From: Berberis thunbergii
Taxonomy: Eukaryota; Streptophyta; Magnoliopsida; Ranunculales; Berberidaceae
Assembly (NCBI GenBank): GCA_003290165.1
Contig: QNQO01000197.1
Span: forward strand, 248,001 to 312,000
Direction of reading: 5' to 3'
Length of the DNA: 64,000 nt
The notes below the pieces were generated by a model. It saw only the letters and a program-made list of their open reading frames with translations. It searched no databases and had not been told where the DNA came from. Below, in pieces: positions 34,730 to 45,668 of the stretch; position 1 is the stretch's first letter; each line of letters opens with the position of its first letter. The position numbers and the translations under genes were made by a program.

Positions 34730-36312
34730 TTACTTGACGGAGAAGCCATTAAATTTAGCTGTTAAATCCTTGATAAATGTATCAAGGTTTTTCTCGGATG
34801 ATCCACCATCTTCAGTTGCACTTCGAACCATCCTCTTCGCCTCCTTGATTTTATTCTTCAACTCATCATCCCCAGTCCCACTCATTATTATTAGCCTCTT
34901 AACTTTCTCCGAAACATCCTTCCTCTCAACGGGCCTCCTCCAGTCGATATCAAGCCCAATTTTCCAATCGTCCACAATTAGCTTCCGATTAGTGAACTGA
35001 TCAGTTAAAAGAGGGAAACACAAAAATGGTACACCACACCATATACCTTCCATTGTGGAATTCCACCCACAATGCGTAAAGAATGCTCCGATAGAGGGGT
35101 GCGATAGGGTTTTCAGCTGTTGGCACCACTGAACAATCTTTCCTCTATCACCTATTTCATCCAAAATATTCTTTGGCAACGGATTTTGATCATCGGAACT
35201 CACTATATCAGGTCGAAGCACCCATACAAAATTAACTCGGCTAAGCAATAGACCATTAGCTATCTCAATCAAATCATGTTTTGTAACATGGGCATAGCTA
35301 CCAAAGGACACGTACAGCACTGACCCATTGGGCTTGCTGTCGAGCCATTCCGTGCAATTGGACTCCGCCCATAGACTTGTAGCCACACAAGTCTTGGTAA
35401 ATCCAACTGGGAAAACTGGCCCAATTGCATAAAATGGTTTCTGCTTCTCTACTGCTGAAATTGTATCTGGTTCAAGCTCATGAACTGTGTTACAAAGCAC
35501 AAAATCTGCTCCCCTCGCATCTTGAAACGCCGCGAATATCAGTTGATGTACTACTGTTGTTGTATCCGAGGCTTGGAGATATGACATTAGATCCGTTGGT
35601 TCGATTGCAGCCACCCCCGGTATGTAGGTTATGGTGTCTTCACGATTATCTGATTAGATTTTGTTTCAAGGTACATTTTTTTTAGTACCATGAAGGAAAA
35701 CAAAAAAGAAAATTATATGCATGTAGTTTCAATAACCTATTAATATGAAAGAAAGAAAAAATTTATATAGGCTAAGCGCGTACCATGGAAACCATAATGA
35801 CCATTTTCTTTCAGAAGATGTACGTGATAATAAAGCGAAAATACCAAGGCCTGTTCGGTCCAATATGATATATAAAAAAGATTAAATTTCTGGGAAATCT
35901 TGGAAGGCCATACGAAGAACGTATCTGCGATCAAGCAATTGATGGATGGATCTGCTGAGACCAGTTTCTGTACAATTTCTTCAACATGAGCTGAGAATAC
36001 ATGATAAAGGGAGGCCATGAACTGATCATGGTTAAGCGAGCGATCAAACTTAAGAGGTAGACCGTCGCTAACAATGTGGTAACGGATGTCAAGACCTGAT
36101 TTACGTGCATTGGCGAAGATGTCAGCATCGGTGGTGGTAGTGCCTGCATCGGCCTTGGTGATCTGATGGTGGATGGATTCAGTGTTAACGAAGGTGACTG
36201 TGAAGCCCTTCGACGCAAGCTTTATGGCTAGATGGACCGAGGGGATAACGTGGCCTTGGAGCGGATAGGAGATGAAGATTGCATGAAATTTGGGTTGCTC
36301 AATGCTTCCCAT
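34730..36312 (-). CDS. UGT86A: UDP-glycosyltransferase, UGT86A-like
   Basis: Two exons, 36312-35784 and 35649-34730, separated by a 134-bp intron (donor CATG|gtacgc, acceptor aatcag|ATAATC). They join in frame to 482 codons, the usual UGT length. Family-1 UGTs transfer a sugar from UDP-sugar to small acceptors in the cytosol. The N-terminal domain starts at the MGSIEQPKFHAIF peptide; H21 (in PLQGHVIP) is the expected catalytic His and D130 (LIADTF) its likely Asp partner. The PSPG sugar-donor box spans residues 351-394 (WCQQL...HCGWNSTMEG...LLTDQ), 44 residues long and ending in the Gln commonly linked to UDP-glucose use. SYPLQGHVIPSVHLAIKLAS, VSDGLPLKFDRSLNHDQF and IEPTDLMSYLQ are features I associate with UGT86A. 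The acceptor is unknown. No frameshift or missing key residue; it appears functional and stands alone among repeats. Confidence 0.94.
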
Positions 36313-36430
36313 TGTTGCTGTAAACCTGAGAGATTGAAAGAGAAAGAAATGAAAATGAAAATATTACGGATTGAAATCTGAAAAATAGGTGACTGTTTTG
36401 ACCCAGGAAATTTGAAGTGCATTATTGCCT

Positions 36431-36438
36431 TATTTATA
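36431..36438 (-). promoter_or_regulatory. TATA box of the UGT gene
   Basis: The minus strand reads TATAAATA about 119 bp before the start codon at 36312, in 'cagagtataaataaggc' context. This leaves room for a 5' UTR of roughly 85-90 bases. No other element was identified in 36439-37160, which has no gene. Confidence 0.55.
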
Positions 36439-37168
36439 CTCTGAAAAAAAATATATTATTTATGCTTTCCTATTTTTGCTATAGATAGTAGGCATGCTAG
36501 ACATGTTTTCCAAGCGTTTATATTTTGTTTCAGATCAGAATGGCTCTACATTTGATCAAGAAATTATGAAATTGATCGAAAATCATCAAGCGAGAGCTAA
36601 ATGAGACTATTACTTTAGATATAGACTAGCAGCTATAGGAGGAGCCTGCAAATGGACTTTAGCATAGTTTGTGTTGTCGTCTGCACCTAGGGGTAGTGAC
36701 GCACATTGATTTACCGTGTTCAAATATTCCTTGAATAAGCTTTTACCACCTACAAATAGCTATGGAAGATCATGCCCAAAACCACAGTTTGGCTAAGAGA
36801 ACAGATTAACAATAGAACAGAAAGGAGAAAACATACAAAAACAAAAGTATACTTAAGAAACTATAAATTAATGTAAATACAACTAAAATTTCAAAAGACA
36901 TTTTCTTTAAACTGGTCAAGAGAACGGTGCTAATACTAGATTTTATGAGATGTTCTAGACAAGATCAGTTCTTAGAAAAGTTTTGAAAAAAAAATAAACA
37001 AGAAGATGAACAATGCATGCTTTTATTTATTGAAAATAGAAATACAAATTAAAAAAAGACTTACAAGAGTTTACATAGATGAGAACCAATAGAAAGAAAG
37101 GTGAAAACTCAGATGCCTAAAACTAAAGATACAAACTGGCTTTTATAGACTTCTGGGAGATTTACAAT

Positions 37169-37902
37169 CAGTGTTCTAAAAATCGCTAGGCGGGCGGCGA
37201 GCGGCCAGCTGGTGCCTAGCGCCTAGGCGGTTTTAGATTTTGTATTATAATTTTCATAATTTACAAAAATTTAGCATAATACATTAATATTTAGGTTGCT
37301 CAATCATTAATTATTTGTAATTGATTGGGATTAACTTTGGAAATTACTAATTAGAAATTAGAATGGAAATTTCAAATTTGGGAGAAATCAAAGTACTCGC
37401 TGGAAAGAGATCGACGAACAAGTGAACAACCAAGGAAACGCAAAGACTTTGAGCTTGGAGTCGCTAGAGCGTCTGGACTGGAGACTCTGGTCTGGCAGCT
37501 TACACTTCGTTGTAGCCTCTCTTTTCTTCCTCTTCCTCTTCCTCTTCCTCTTCCTCTTTAGGTATAGTACAAGTCCTCAAGCCAAACTTCAAAAGTGGAG
37601 CGAAATGCTTCGCTTGCAGCGGAGAAGCAGAGCGATACCTGCCGGAAAACTCTTCTTCGTCTTCCCCTTCTTCTTCTTCTTCTCCTTCTTCTTCCCCTTT
37701 TCTTTTCTCTCTGTTTTGCAAAACCTAAAAATTTCAATGGGTATTTGGTCGATTGGTTTTGGTTATTTGAATCCAGAGAAAGAAAAAAAAACGAAAAAAA
37801 AAAACGCCCTGACCGATTTTTCCCTCCGCCCAGCAACTAGTCTAGGCGTCTCTCTACCTACTAGCGCCTAGGCGGCCGCCCAGGCCACTTTTTAGAACAT
37901 TG
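37169..37902. mobile_element. Non-autonomous hAT element (734 bp)
   Basis: Terminal inverted repeats CAGTGTTCTAAAAA at the left and TTTTTAGAACATTG at the right are followed inward by a 'cgcctaggcgg'-rich section. The element is flanked by perfect 8-bp duplications tttacaat (37161-37168 and 37903-37910), the hAT target-site length. The interior has a CTT/GAA-rich low-complexity tract (37510-37700) giving spurious long frames on both strands. No transposase. This repeat type, beginning 'CAGTGTTCTAAAAATCG', is common in plants as I recall. Confidence 0.9.
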
Positions 37903-38059
37903 TTTACAATAATTGAAAAGATAAGCTTCTCATCGCTAGTGGAGAGTGGGTGGATGATATGGACATCTTTACCTTTGTAATAATGAAGGATGGAGATGAA
38001 TTGTCTTTGTTGGTGAGGTGTCCTTTGTATTTGGTGGAGCAACTATTGTAGTTGGTGGA

Positions 38060-38225
38060 GTGACTTTTGTAGATGTTGTCGGTTGGCCGAAAGACATTTG
38101 TCTTGTAGTGGAGGTGGCAGATGTTTTTGTAATTGTTGTCGGTTGGCTAAAAGTCCTTTGTCTTGTAGTGAAGGTGGCAGATGCTTTTTTAATTATTATC
38201 CTTTGTCGTGTAGTGGCAGATTCAT
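38060..38225 (+). repeat. Short tandem repeat, 60-bp unit, about 2.5 copies
   Basis: The unit 'gttgtcggttggc...ttgtcttgtagtg.aggtggcagatg' starts near 38077 and again near 38138. A third copy (38197-38222) keeps only part. It lies between the hAT element and the left arm of the 1.2-kb inverted repeat. Unassigned otherwise. Confidence 0.75.
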
Positions 38226-38248
38226 GAATGTGGCGAAAAGATCCCAAG

Positions 38249-39455
38249 CAGACCTCCCTCTCCCTCTCCCCATTCTCCCGAATCTCTCGCTCTCCCCCAA
38301 TGAAGCTCTCCGTCTCCACCCTCTCCTCATCATCGACTCAAACGAAGCCAAAGAAGAAGAAAGAGAAGAAGCTCTCCTCGTCCCTACCCTGTCGTAGGCC
38401 AGAGAAGAAGAAGGAGCTCACCCTCATCCCTTCCCTCTCGCAAAAGCTAAGGTAAGTCTCCCCTTCATTTCTAGATCTAGGGTTTTTAGATTTAGGGTTT
38501 CTTGTTTTTAGATCTAGGTTATGACCAGGTTGGTTAAGCTTGCACTTCTTCTTTAGGTTGGTTGTTTTTAGATTTGCACTTCTTCTTTTGTAGTTTTTGC
38601 TGATGTTTTGTCTTGTTTTGTAGAGTCGATTGCAAAATGAAGGCACCCAATTTTTCAATCAATCCCTCGATAATGCCTAACCCAGCCGTCTTGTGGAGAT
38701 TCAAGGCCAGTGTCTTTTTATTTGCCTCAAAATCATCTTATTTGCAACGTCTCAGTAGAAGCTTTGCTTGAAACCCCATTGATTTGATTTGGAGGTGTTT
38801 TTGTTTCTTGTCTGGGGTTTCAGTTGCGGCAAGGCCAGTTTTTGTTTTTTGGGTAGAAATGTTGATTATTTAAAGTTTGATGAAAACTTTTGAAACCCCA
38901 TTTCATTGTTGGGAAAACCCTTTTAGTTCATATTAACTATGAAAAGGAAAATCCCATTTTGAAGTGTTTTGGGATTTTCTTCAATTATGATATGTGGATT
39001 TTCTTCAAAATGGTTGATGTTAACTATGAAATGGGTTGCTTATAAATCTTTCTATTCCATACTGATGGAAAGAGTTTCGATTCTATACTACGGAAATGCC
39101 ATGAAAAAAAAAAGGAAAAATTATAGGAATTGATCAAATGCAATGTCAAAACATTATTAGATAATACCTCAACAACTTGATTAGGTTATGAATCTGTTTT
39201 TGCAGCCGCCTGATATTTCTTTACTTGCATTAATGCTTTCAGAAATTTGATTCATGATGCCAAGCATTTGACAGGAAAGCACTTCTCCACTTCTGTAATA
39301 AGATGGGACTCGACAAACTCATCCTGTTTATTCATTTGTCATGTTATCTGCCAAAGTTTGAGTGGTGGAGTTCATTGGGTGTCTCTGGATTGGGAGTGGG
39401 TGAGGTGGGTTTTCTATCAGATGGTCAAATTTGGTTTGATATGATCTGTTGTAGT
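38249..39455 (+). repeat. 1.2-kb inverted repeat, left arm
   Basis: Matches 43305-44531 in reverse complement at very high identity, judged by reading. The arm begins with a CT-rich stretch ('cagacctccctctcc') followed by a GT-AG-like structure: 'aagctaag|gtaagtc' at 38450, 'tttgtag|agtcg' at 38623, and further 'ttttgcag|' sites near 39206. This looks like the start of a gene (5' UTR and short exons), for example an exon with MKAPNFSINPSIMPNPAV. I cannot name a gene. It could be a transposon 5' region or a captured promoter and leader. Confidence 0.9.
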
Positions 39456-40639
39456 GCAAGGTCAACAACTTGGCAAGATTTGAGGACTTGGAGTTCTACA
39501 CCATCCACGAAACCAGCAAGACCGTGAAAGGTAACAAATTTTTTTGAGCTTCCTAATTTTGCATGTTGTTTGTTTGATGAAATGACAGAGTGATGAGTTT
39601 TTTTGAATAATTTGTGAAATTTGGTGGTTTTGAAGTTAGTATGAAGGTTTCAAGTTGCTTAGGATGGACTTAGTCTGAAGATTTCAAGTTGCTTATACTT
39701 ATTGTCCATGCTTAGGATGGACTTAGTTCATTAACTTATTGTCCACTGCCACTACTTATACTATCACAATTCTGCAATCTAGTGTGTAGTGAGTGAGGGT
39801 AAGGAAAATGAGGATCTCAAGTTGCTTAAGGTTTAGTGCAATTATGGGGCAAATAAATTTTTGATGAAATTGTATGTAAGTTTGTTGTTGTGATATTGAG
39901 CAAGTTTTTGAGTTTCAAATATGGTTGTGATATTGAGCAAGTTTTGAATTGGAGACCCCATTTTGGGTCAAGAAGTAGGAGTCTTAGTGATCTAGTGCTT
40001 GCAATGGAGACCCCCTTTTGCAGATTCTTTAGTTTAGTAGTATGAATTTTGGTCTTCATTTCTTTAGTTATATCACATTCAAGTTTGTTCATATTCATAT
40101 TCTTCATGTCTGACTTGCTAAGATTTGAACCCTAGAGTTTAAGTTCAGCAACTTGGCAAGATTTGAATCCTAGAGTTTAGTTTATATACATATGAAATGA
40201 AATGAAAGCACTGTTTTGGAAGCTTGTGATATGTATAATTCAAGTTGAAACTTCTGGTGAAAGAACAAAAATATCAGTTGGGAAAAAGTCGAAGAGCTTG
40301 TTGGTCTAGGCACAACGATTAGTTCTATGCACCATAACTGTTGTATATCCCTTTATTCTGTACTCATAAATGGAAGGACAAACTTCTTCAAGCTTGTCTT
40401 TATACCTCGTTTTAAAGATTTTTGTCCAAGGGGTTGAAAATACCACTGTTGATTCTTATCACCCGGCTTATTATTTATTTTTTTGAAAGACTTATTCGTT
40501 AATATTATAAGAAGAAAAAAAAGGAAAGTTGGTTGCATAATATGGTCCTTCTTGTCACTCATTTATGAAGATTATAGTAAATCTGAAGCACAGAGTAATA
40601 ATATTGTATGCATTCTTAGAAGGAACTGACCTAGATTTT
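39456..40639. other. Spacer between the 1.2-kb arms, first part
   Basis: No gene recognised. 39456-39527 could read as an exon (KVNNLARFEDLEFYTIHETS) ending at a 'aaag|gtaac' donor, but I know no homologue. Two short local duplications ('ttgtgatattgagcaagttt' near 39890 and 39930; 'ttcaagttgcttaggatgga' near 39650) suggest repeated slippage or rearrangement. Confidence 0.4.
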
Positions 40640-41002
40640 ATGGCAGCTATGTCCAACTTGCTGCAACAGCACTGCCTATTACTGGAACTAAAAGTGCTCC
40701 AAAGAAAGCTAGTAAAGGCAAGCTAGAGAATGTTGCTGGAATGGCAGCTACTGCCATAGCCAATGGAGGGAAGTTTGCTAAGAAACTAGCAGTAGAGAAA
40801 CCAACTAAGCATCCTGGAGGGAAGTTTGATATTATTGTCTATGAAATCTGTGATATATGTTGTTGACATGTTTAATGTGAAGAAAGATAAGAACCTTACA
40901 AAAAATCATCAAAGAAAGGATTTTCAAAGACTTCATCAAAGGCACCATCCAAATTGTCAAAGAAAGGATTTTCAAAGACTTCGTCTAAGGCTACTGCTTA
41001 GG
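40640..41002 (+). pseudogene. Lys/Ser/Ala-rich coding-like fragment, unrecognised
   Basis: The plus strand reads, in one frame, [20 protein letters not shown] then [19 protein letters not shown] and [21 protein letters not shown] (to about 40845). After a stop and a shift it continues with a duplicated KKGFSKTSSKA motif (40905-40999), ending in a stop. The composition (Lys, Ser, Ala, Gly) resembles a basic nucleic-acid-binding or histone-H1-like tail. I cannot match it to a family. It lies between long inverted arms, next to a broken O-fucosyltransferase piece, so it is probably another captured or decayed gene fragment. Confidence 0.35.
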
Positions 41003-41795
41003 TCTCTCTACTAGTTGAGGTGTAGCATGAATATGTTGGTTTTGATAGTTTGTTATTTATTTTTGATGGCTTGTTTAGTGGTCTAAAAAGGAATATCAAT
41101 AGAAAATTTTTGTATTTGAGCTATTTTTGTTCTTTTTCTTTGATGGGTAAGCTTTTTGAAAGATTTCCCCGTTGTGAAAAATTGTCTTTCTTGGTCTTTT
41201 GAGTATGCTCGAGAGCGTCTATTTTGCATAGATAATGAATATAGCAGTTGGATAACAACATTAATGCAACCGCAGCTAATTATATTTAGACTGAATTACA
41301 TTTTAGGAGAGCGTTGAGAAATGTCTGGAGTGCAAATTTTCTGCCTCAAGCATGAAAAATTGCCAAATCCATTTGAGAATTTAGGATGAGATTGAAAATG
41401 CATTTGGACTCTAGTGCATTTCCTTGCCAGCAACTCATGTTGGACCATTGTCTAATAAACAAAGTTGAAATCCAATCTAAGAAAAGTTAATGTCGTTGAC
41501 AGCCCTACGAACAATACATGCAATAAAATCTGTCCTTTTGGAGACTCTTATATGCAATCAAAATTCAGCTACATTACCATCAGAAACTACCAAAAAGTAC
41601 AATTCTTGAATTGCAGAACCACAAACCATTTCATCAAGACAACATGAAGAGAAGTATCACTAACCACAAGTTCATCTATTGATTGGCTTTAGTTACTGAG
41701 TTTGCACCACTACCAAAAGCAAACAGCAAAATCTTTTTACAATCATACAAATTACAAAGAAATGACACAGAACACATGGGATGAAAAGGCCAATA

Positions 41796-42215
41796 CTACA
41801 ATTTTGATTCACAAAAGCAATCTGGCAAGGCAAACCCTCTTCCCATGATAAAATCATTTTTATGAACCTTCCACATAGCTTTCACCAATTCTGCTTCTTC
41901 CAATCCCTTGGAAGAGAACTCTACAAAAGCTTTTCTGCTCAAGAAAAGAGTTTTATACAACCTCTTATAAGCTCTCATCGCAGACACCATCTTATCCATG
42001 TTTCCAAAATATGTAGCTACATAAGAGTCACTATTGATTGACACATGATAGTCTAGTGCAGCTTTGGTGTCCCCATGCATGCTAGTTCTTCAATTTCCAT
42101 AAGACCATCACCAGCAGCTAGATAGATAGTGGTGTTTTTTGGAATTGCAAGCACTTTAAGGATGAGAGCTGTCTTATTTGGGGTGAGGGGACACTTCCCA
42201 TGGCTTCATCTTGTT
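41796..42215 (-). pseudogene. O-fucosyltransferase family protein, C-terminal fragment
   Basis: The minus strand first reads GKCPLTPNKTALILKVLAIP followed by TTIYLAAGDGLMEIEEL (42200-42085). It then shifts frame into HGDTKAALDYHVSINSDSYV, TYFGNMDKMVSAMRAYKRL, LFLSRKAFVEF and finally GRGFALPDCFCESKL with a stop at 41796 (42080-41796). The CPLTP segment, the ALDY-x-VS-x-x-SD core and the DCFCE C-terminus are typical of plant GDP-fucose O-fucosyltransferase (PF10250) proteins. The residues expected between the two parts are missing and the frame shifts there, so this is a partial, inactive copy. It lies between 1.2-kb inverted arms, suggesting capture by a mobile element. The donor substrate site and N-terminal half are absent. 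Confidence 0.8.
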
Positions 42216-42229
42216 TAGTCATCTCGAGC

Positions 42230-42770
42230 TCATAAATTGAAACTATAGCAGCATGTCCTCCTCTTCCTAGCACTTGCATTCAAACTTGCAGTCCAACTTG
42301 CAGAAATTGAAACTATAGCTGATAAATTGCCTAACCATCCAGACTTGCAGTCCAACTTGCAGAATATAGCACTTTCATTCTTCAAAGCCACTATAGCACT
42401 TGCATTCCTCCTCTTCCTAGCACTTGCATTCTTCCTTGCACTTGCAAGTTCAGCAACATTAATACAATTCCTCGTTCAGCAATATTTGTTGACTCTTCAA
42501 GCCTTCCATCAAACTCCTCAGATTTCTGTCTGAATATCTGAGTGAACTGCTTCTAAACTGCAGAATTCCATAAGACAAAGTCAGATCCTAACATATTGCT
42601 GATAAAACAAAATTCCATAAGACAAAGTTAGATCCAAAGACTGCCACACTCAGTTAATCGAAAACATGATCCTAACATAGTAAGAAGTCTGTCAGTTGTT
42701 TTCAAAGCCACTATAGCACTTGCATTCTTCCTATCACTTGCATTCTTCTGAATGGATTGCTCAAAAAATT
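42230..42770. repeat. Scrambled short duplications
   Basis: The motif 'tagcacttgcattc' occurs about six times (42267, 42393, 42419, 42713 and variants). 'cagtccaacttgcag' occurs twice, and 'aattccataagacaaagt' twice (42565, 42609). There is no fixed period, so these are local rearrangements rather than a tidy tandem array. No gene recognised. 42771-43304 shows nothing supportable. Confidence 0.6.
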
Positions 42771-43304
42771 AACTAAGAAGAAACTAATTTATTAGATATA
42801 AAAAGGCAACTAAAATCTACAAACAAATCATGCTTCATTACGCAACAACACACGGACCAGCACACACTATCTCTTTCTTTCATCAAGCGAAAATACAACT
42901 ATCATGGGCAATAAGTAGCATAGCAATAAAAAACACCCTCCTATTTTCTAGCCAAAACAAGCTACTACTCAAACATTGTATACATCATCAAGCACCACAC
43001 AGTCTCATCACTATTTGACCTCACAAAATTAAAAATCAAGACTCGGCAACACAAAAGGCAATCAGACAGAGAAAAAAAACGCAATGAATCACCACTAAAT
43101 ATTTCATTAAAACATGACCGATTGGACTCAAAATAGCCAAATTCAATCACATAAACACACTTTCCACATAATCTCAACAATCAATCAATCCAACCCAACA
43201 AAGAAAAAGCCAACCCCACCAACCAAATCAGACCAAAATTCCAAAAAATCCACACAGAATTCGACCTTCTAAACCAAACCCAGATTTCAGTTTCAACTCT
43301 TTTA

Positions 43305-44531
43305 CACTACAACAGATCATATCAACCAAAAACCCTAACAAAATTGCAAACTTTGAACATCTGATAGAAAACCCACCTCACCCACTCCCAATCCAGAGAC
43401 ACCCAATGAACTCCACCACTCAAACTTTGGCAGATAACATGACAAATGAATAAACAGGATGAGTTTGTCGAGTCCCATCTTATTACAGAAGTGGAGAAGT
43501 GCTTTCCTGTCAAATGCTTGGCATCATGAATCAAATTTCTGAAAGCATTAATGCAAGTAAAGAAATATCAGGCGGCTGCAAAAACAGATTCATAACCTAA
43601 TCAAGTTGTTGAGGTATTATCTAATAATGTTTTGACATTGCATTTGATCAATTCCTATAATTTTTCCTTTTTTTTTCATGGCATTTCCGTAGTATAGAAT
43701 CGAAACTCTTTCCATCAGTATGGAATAGAAAGATTTATAAGCAACCCATTTCATAGTTAACATCAACCATTTTGAAGAAAATCCACATATCATAATTGAA
43801 GAAAATCCCAAAACACTTCAAAATGGGATTTTCCTTTTCATAGTTAATATGAACTAAAAGGGTTTTCCCAACAATGAAATGGGGTTTCAAAAGTTTTCAT
43901 CAAACTTTAAATAATCAACATTTCTACCCAAAAAACAAAAACTGGCCTTGCCGCAACTGAAACCCCAGACAAGAAACAAAAACACCTCCAAATCAAATCA
44001 ATGGGGTTTCAAGCAAAGCTTCTACTGAGACGTTGCAAATAAGATGATTTTAAGGCAAATAAAAAGACACAGGCCTTGAATCTCCACAAGACGGCTGGGT
44101 TAGGCATTATCGAGGGATTGATTGAAAAATCGGGTGCCTTCATTTTGCAATCGACTCTACAAAACAAGACAGAACATCAGCAAAAACTACAAAAGAAGAA
44201 GTGCAAATCTAAAAACTACCAACCTAAAGAAGAAGTGCAAGCTTAACCAACCTGGTCATAACCTAGATCTAAAAACAAGAAACTCTAAATCTAAAAACCC
44301 TAGATCTAGAAATGAAGGGGAGACTTACCTTAGCTTTTGCGAGAGGGAAGGGACGAGGGTGAGCTCCTTCTTCTTCTCTGGCCTACGACAGGGAAGGGAC
44401 GAGGAGAGCTTCTTCTCTTTCTTCTTCTTTGGCGTCGTTTGAGTCGATGATGGGGAGAGGGTAGAGAGGGAGAGCTTCATTGGGGGAGAGGGAGAGCTTC
44501 GGGAGAATGGGGAGAGGGAGGTCTGCTTGGG
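43305..44531 (-). repeat. 1.2-kb inverted repeat, right arm
   Basis: Reverse-complement partner of 38249-39455, with about 3.85 kb between the arms. A 65-residue frame beginning MIHDAKHLTGKHFSTSV is identical over nearly all its length in both arms (39247 plus, 43534 minus). The right arm extends slightly further with an extra 'cagacctccctctccctctc' duplication (to about 44565). A T-run at 44617-44634 follows. Confidence 0.9.
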
Positions 44532-44707
44532 AATGAAAATGGGGAGAGGGAGAGGGAGGTCTGAGCTTACTCTCCTCATTCCCTCCTTCTCCCTAAAATT
44601 TCAATTTCCCGCAATTTTTTTTTTTTTTTTTTTACAAAGCACGTGTGCTCCACCATCCCTCGCCCATTTCCTCGACATCTAGAATCGCTCTATTGATATG
44701 AGCTACA

Positions 44708-44833
44708 GGTCGAGGGAGGGAGCGAGGGATGGTAACCACCCATCTGCCTCGAGATGAGCCCATCAAATTTGAGATGCGCGATGGTGCTCATCTCAAGGCG
44801 GATGGGTGGCTTCCCTCGCTCCCTCCCTCGACC
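44708..44833. repeat. Foldback hairpin, about 50-bp arms
   Basis: The left arm (44708-44759, 'ggtcgagggagggagcgagg') is the imperfect reverse complement of the right arm (44784-44833), with a 24-base loop and a few small indels. Related in composition and flanking motif ('ctagaat', 'cctcgac') to the hairpin at 46974-47096 and the small element at 21918-22036. 44834-45668 holds no supportable gene; the 3' UTR of the next minus-strand gene must lie here. Confidence 0.8.
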
Positions 44834-45668
44834 CCTAGAATTTTCCGATATATATTAACTATTATTTATTGTGATAATATCAAGTAATGCATAAGCTTTC
44901 CTACTTATTTTCATCTATTTCATCAAATTTACTCATCCGTAGTGAATTTTCTAGGTGGAAAAAAATTGTTATGTCTCCCCTGGGAATACGAGGAATTGAG
45001 AATCGTAATTTATAAAAGGGTTTTGTCATCATGGGAAGACAAGAAGTGAGTTAAAAATGCCAAAATTTCAGGATAATACTTTAGTCTCACGCAGACCATT
45101 AATTTTACGACATTTAGTGAGGCTGAAATCTTAAAATAGATAAAATTCTTGTGGACAGTCATATCTGTGGCAGAGAGACTATCAATTACTTTGAGATTAA
45201 GCTGTCACTTATCACATATTAATGTCTATATTACATATCTAAAGTTGCTTAATCAACAGATACATTGTGGTTCACATTGTGGCTCAGTAACCTAGTTGTG
45301 CAGTATTTGTTCTCTCTGCCTCTAGCAGCAATAGGAAGTAGTTCGTCTCACAAGCATGGACATGGCAAACCTCTTGTGAAAAGAGCAGCGTTAATCTTGT
45401 CAAATATTGAACACGGAAAAATTTCATTGAAGGAAGCAATTTGCTCTCATTGACCACAACAATAGTTAATGTTCACGTGGCATTACTCCCCTGTAATCCA
45501 AGCTCGTTAATCCAACAACAATAGAACCAGAGGTAGAATCAGAAAGGATTGTGCCACTTTTACTTCATAATCAAAAGGCCCATGAGACCAATCTCGAAGT
45601 AGGGAACTGCCTCAAGTTCGGTCTGTTGGATCAAATCATCAACAGCTTCGGCAAACAGTTTCCCTCAA

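Noticed and set aside
37422..37871. 149-codon plus-strand frame and overlapping minus-strand frames
   Set aside because: Driven by a CTT/GAA low-complexity tract inside the hAT element; no motif.
42260..42740. Possible CRISPR-like or tandem array of 'tagcacttgcattc'
   Set aside because: Spacing is irregular and copies are part of larger scrambled duplications; the host is a plant.
45265..45453. 62-codon plus-strand frame containing GSSSSHKHGHGKPLVKRAA
   Set aside because: Could be a small exon, but with no partner exon, no family match and location just past the 3' end of the fusion gene, I cannot support it.
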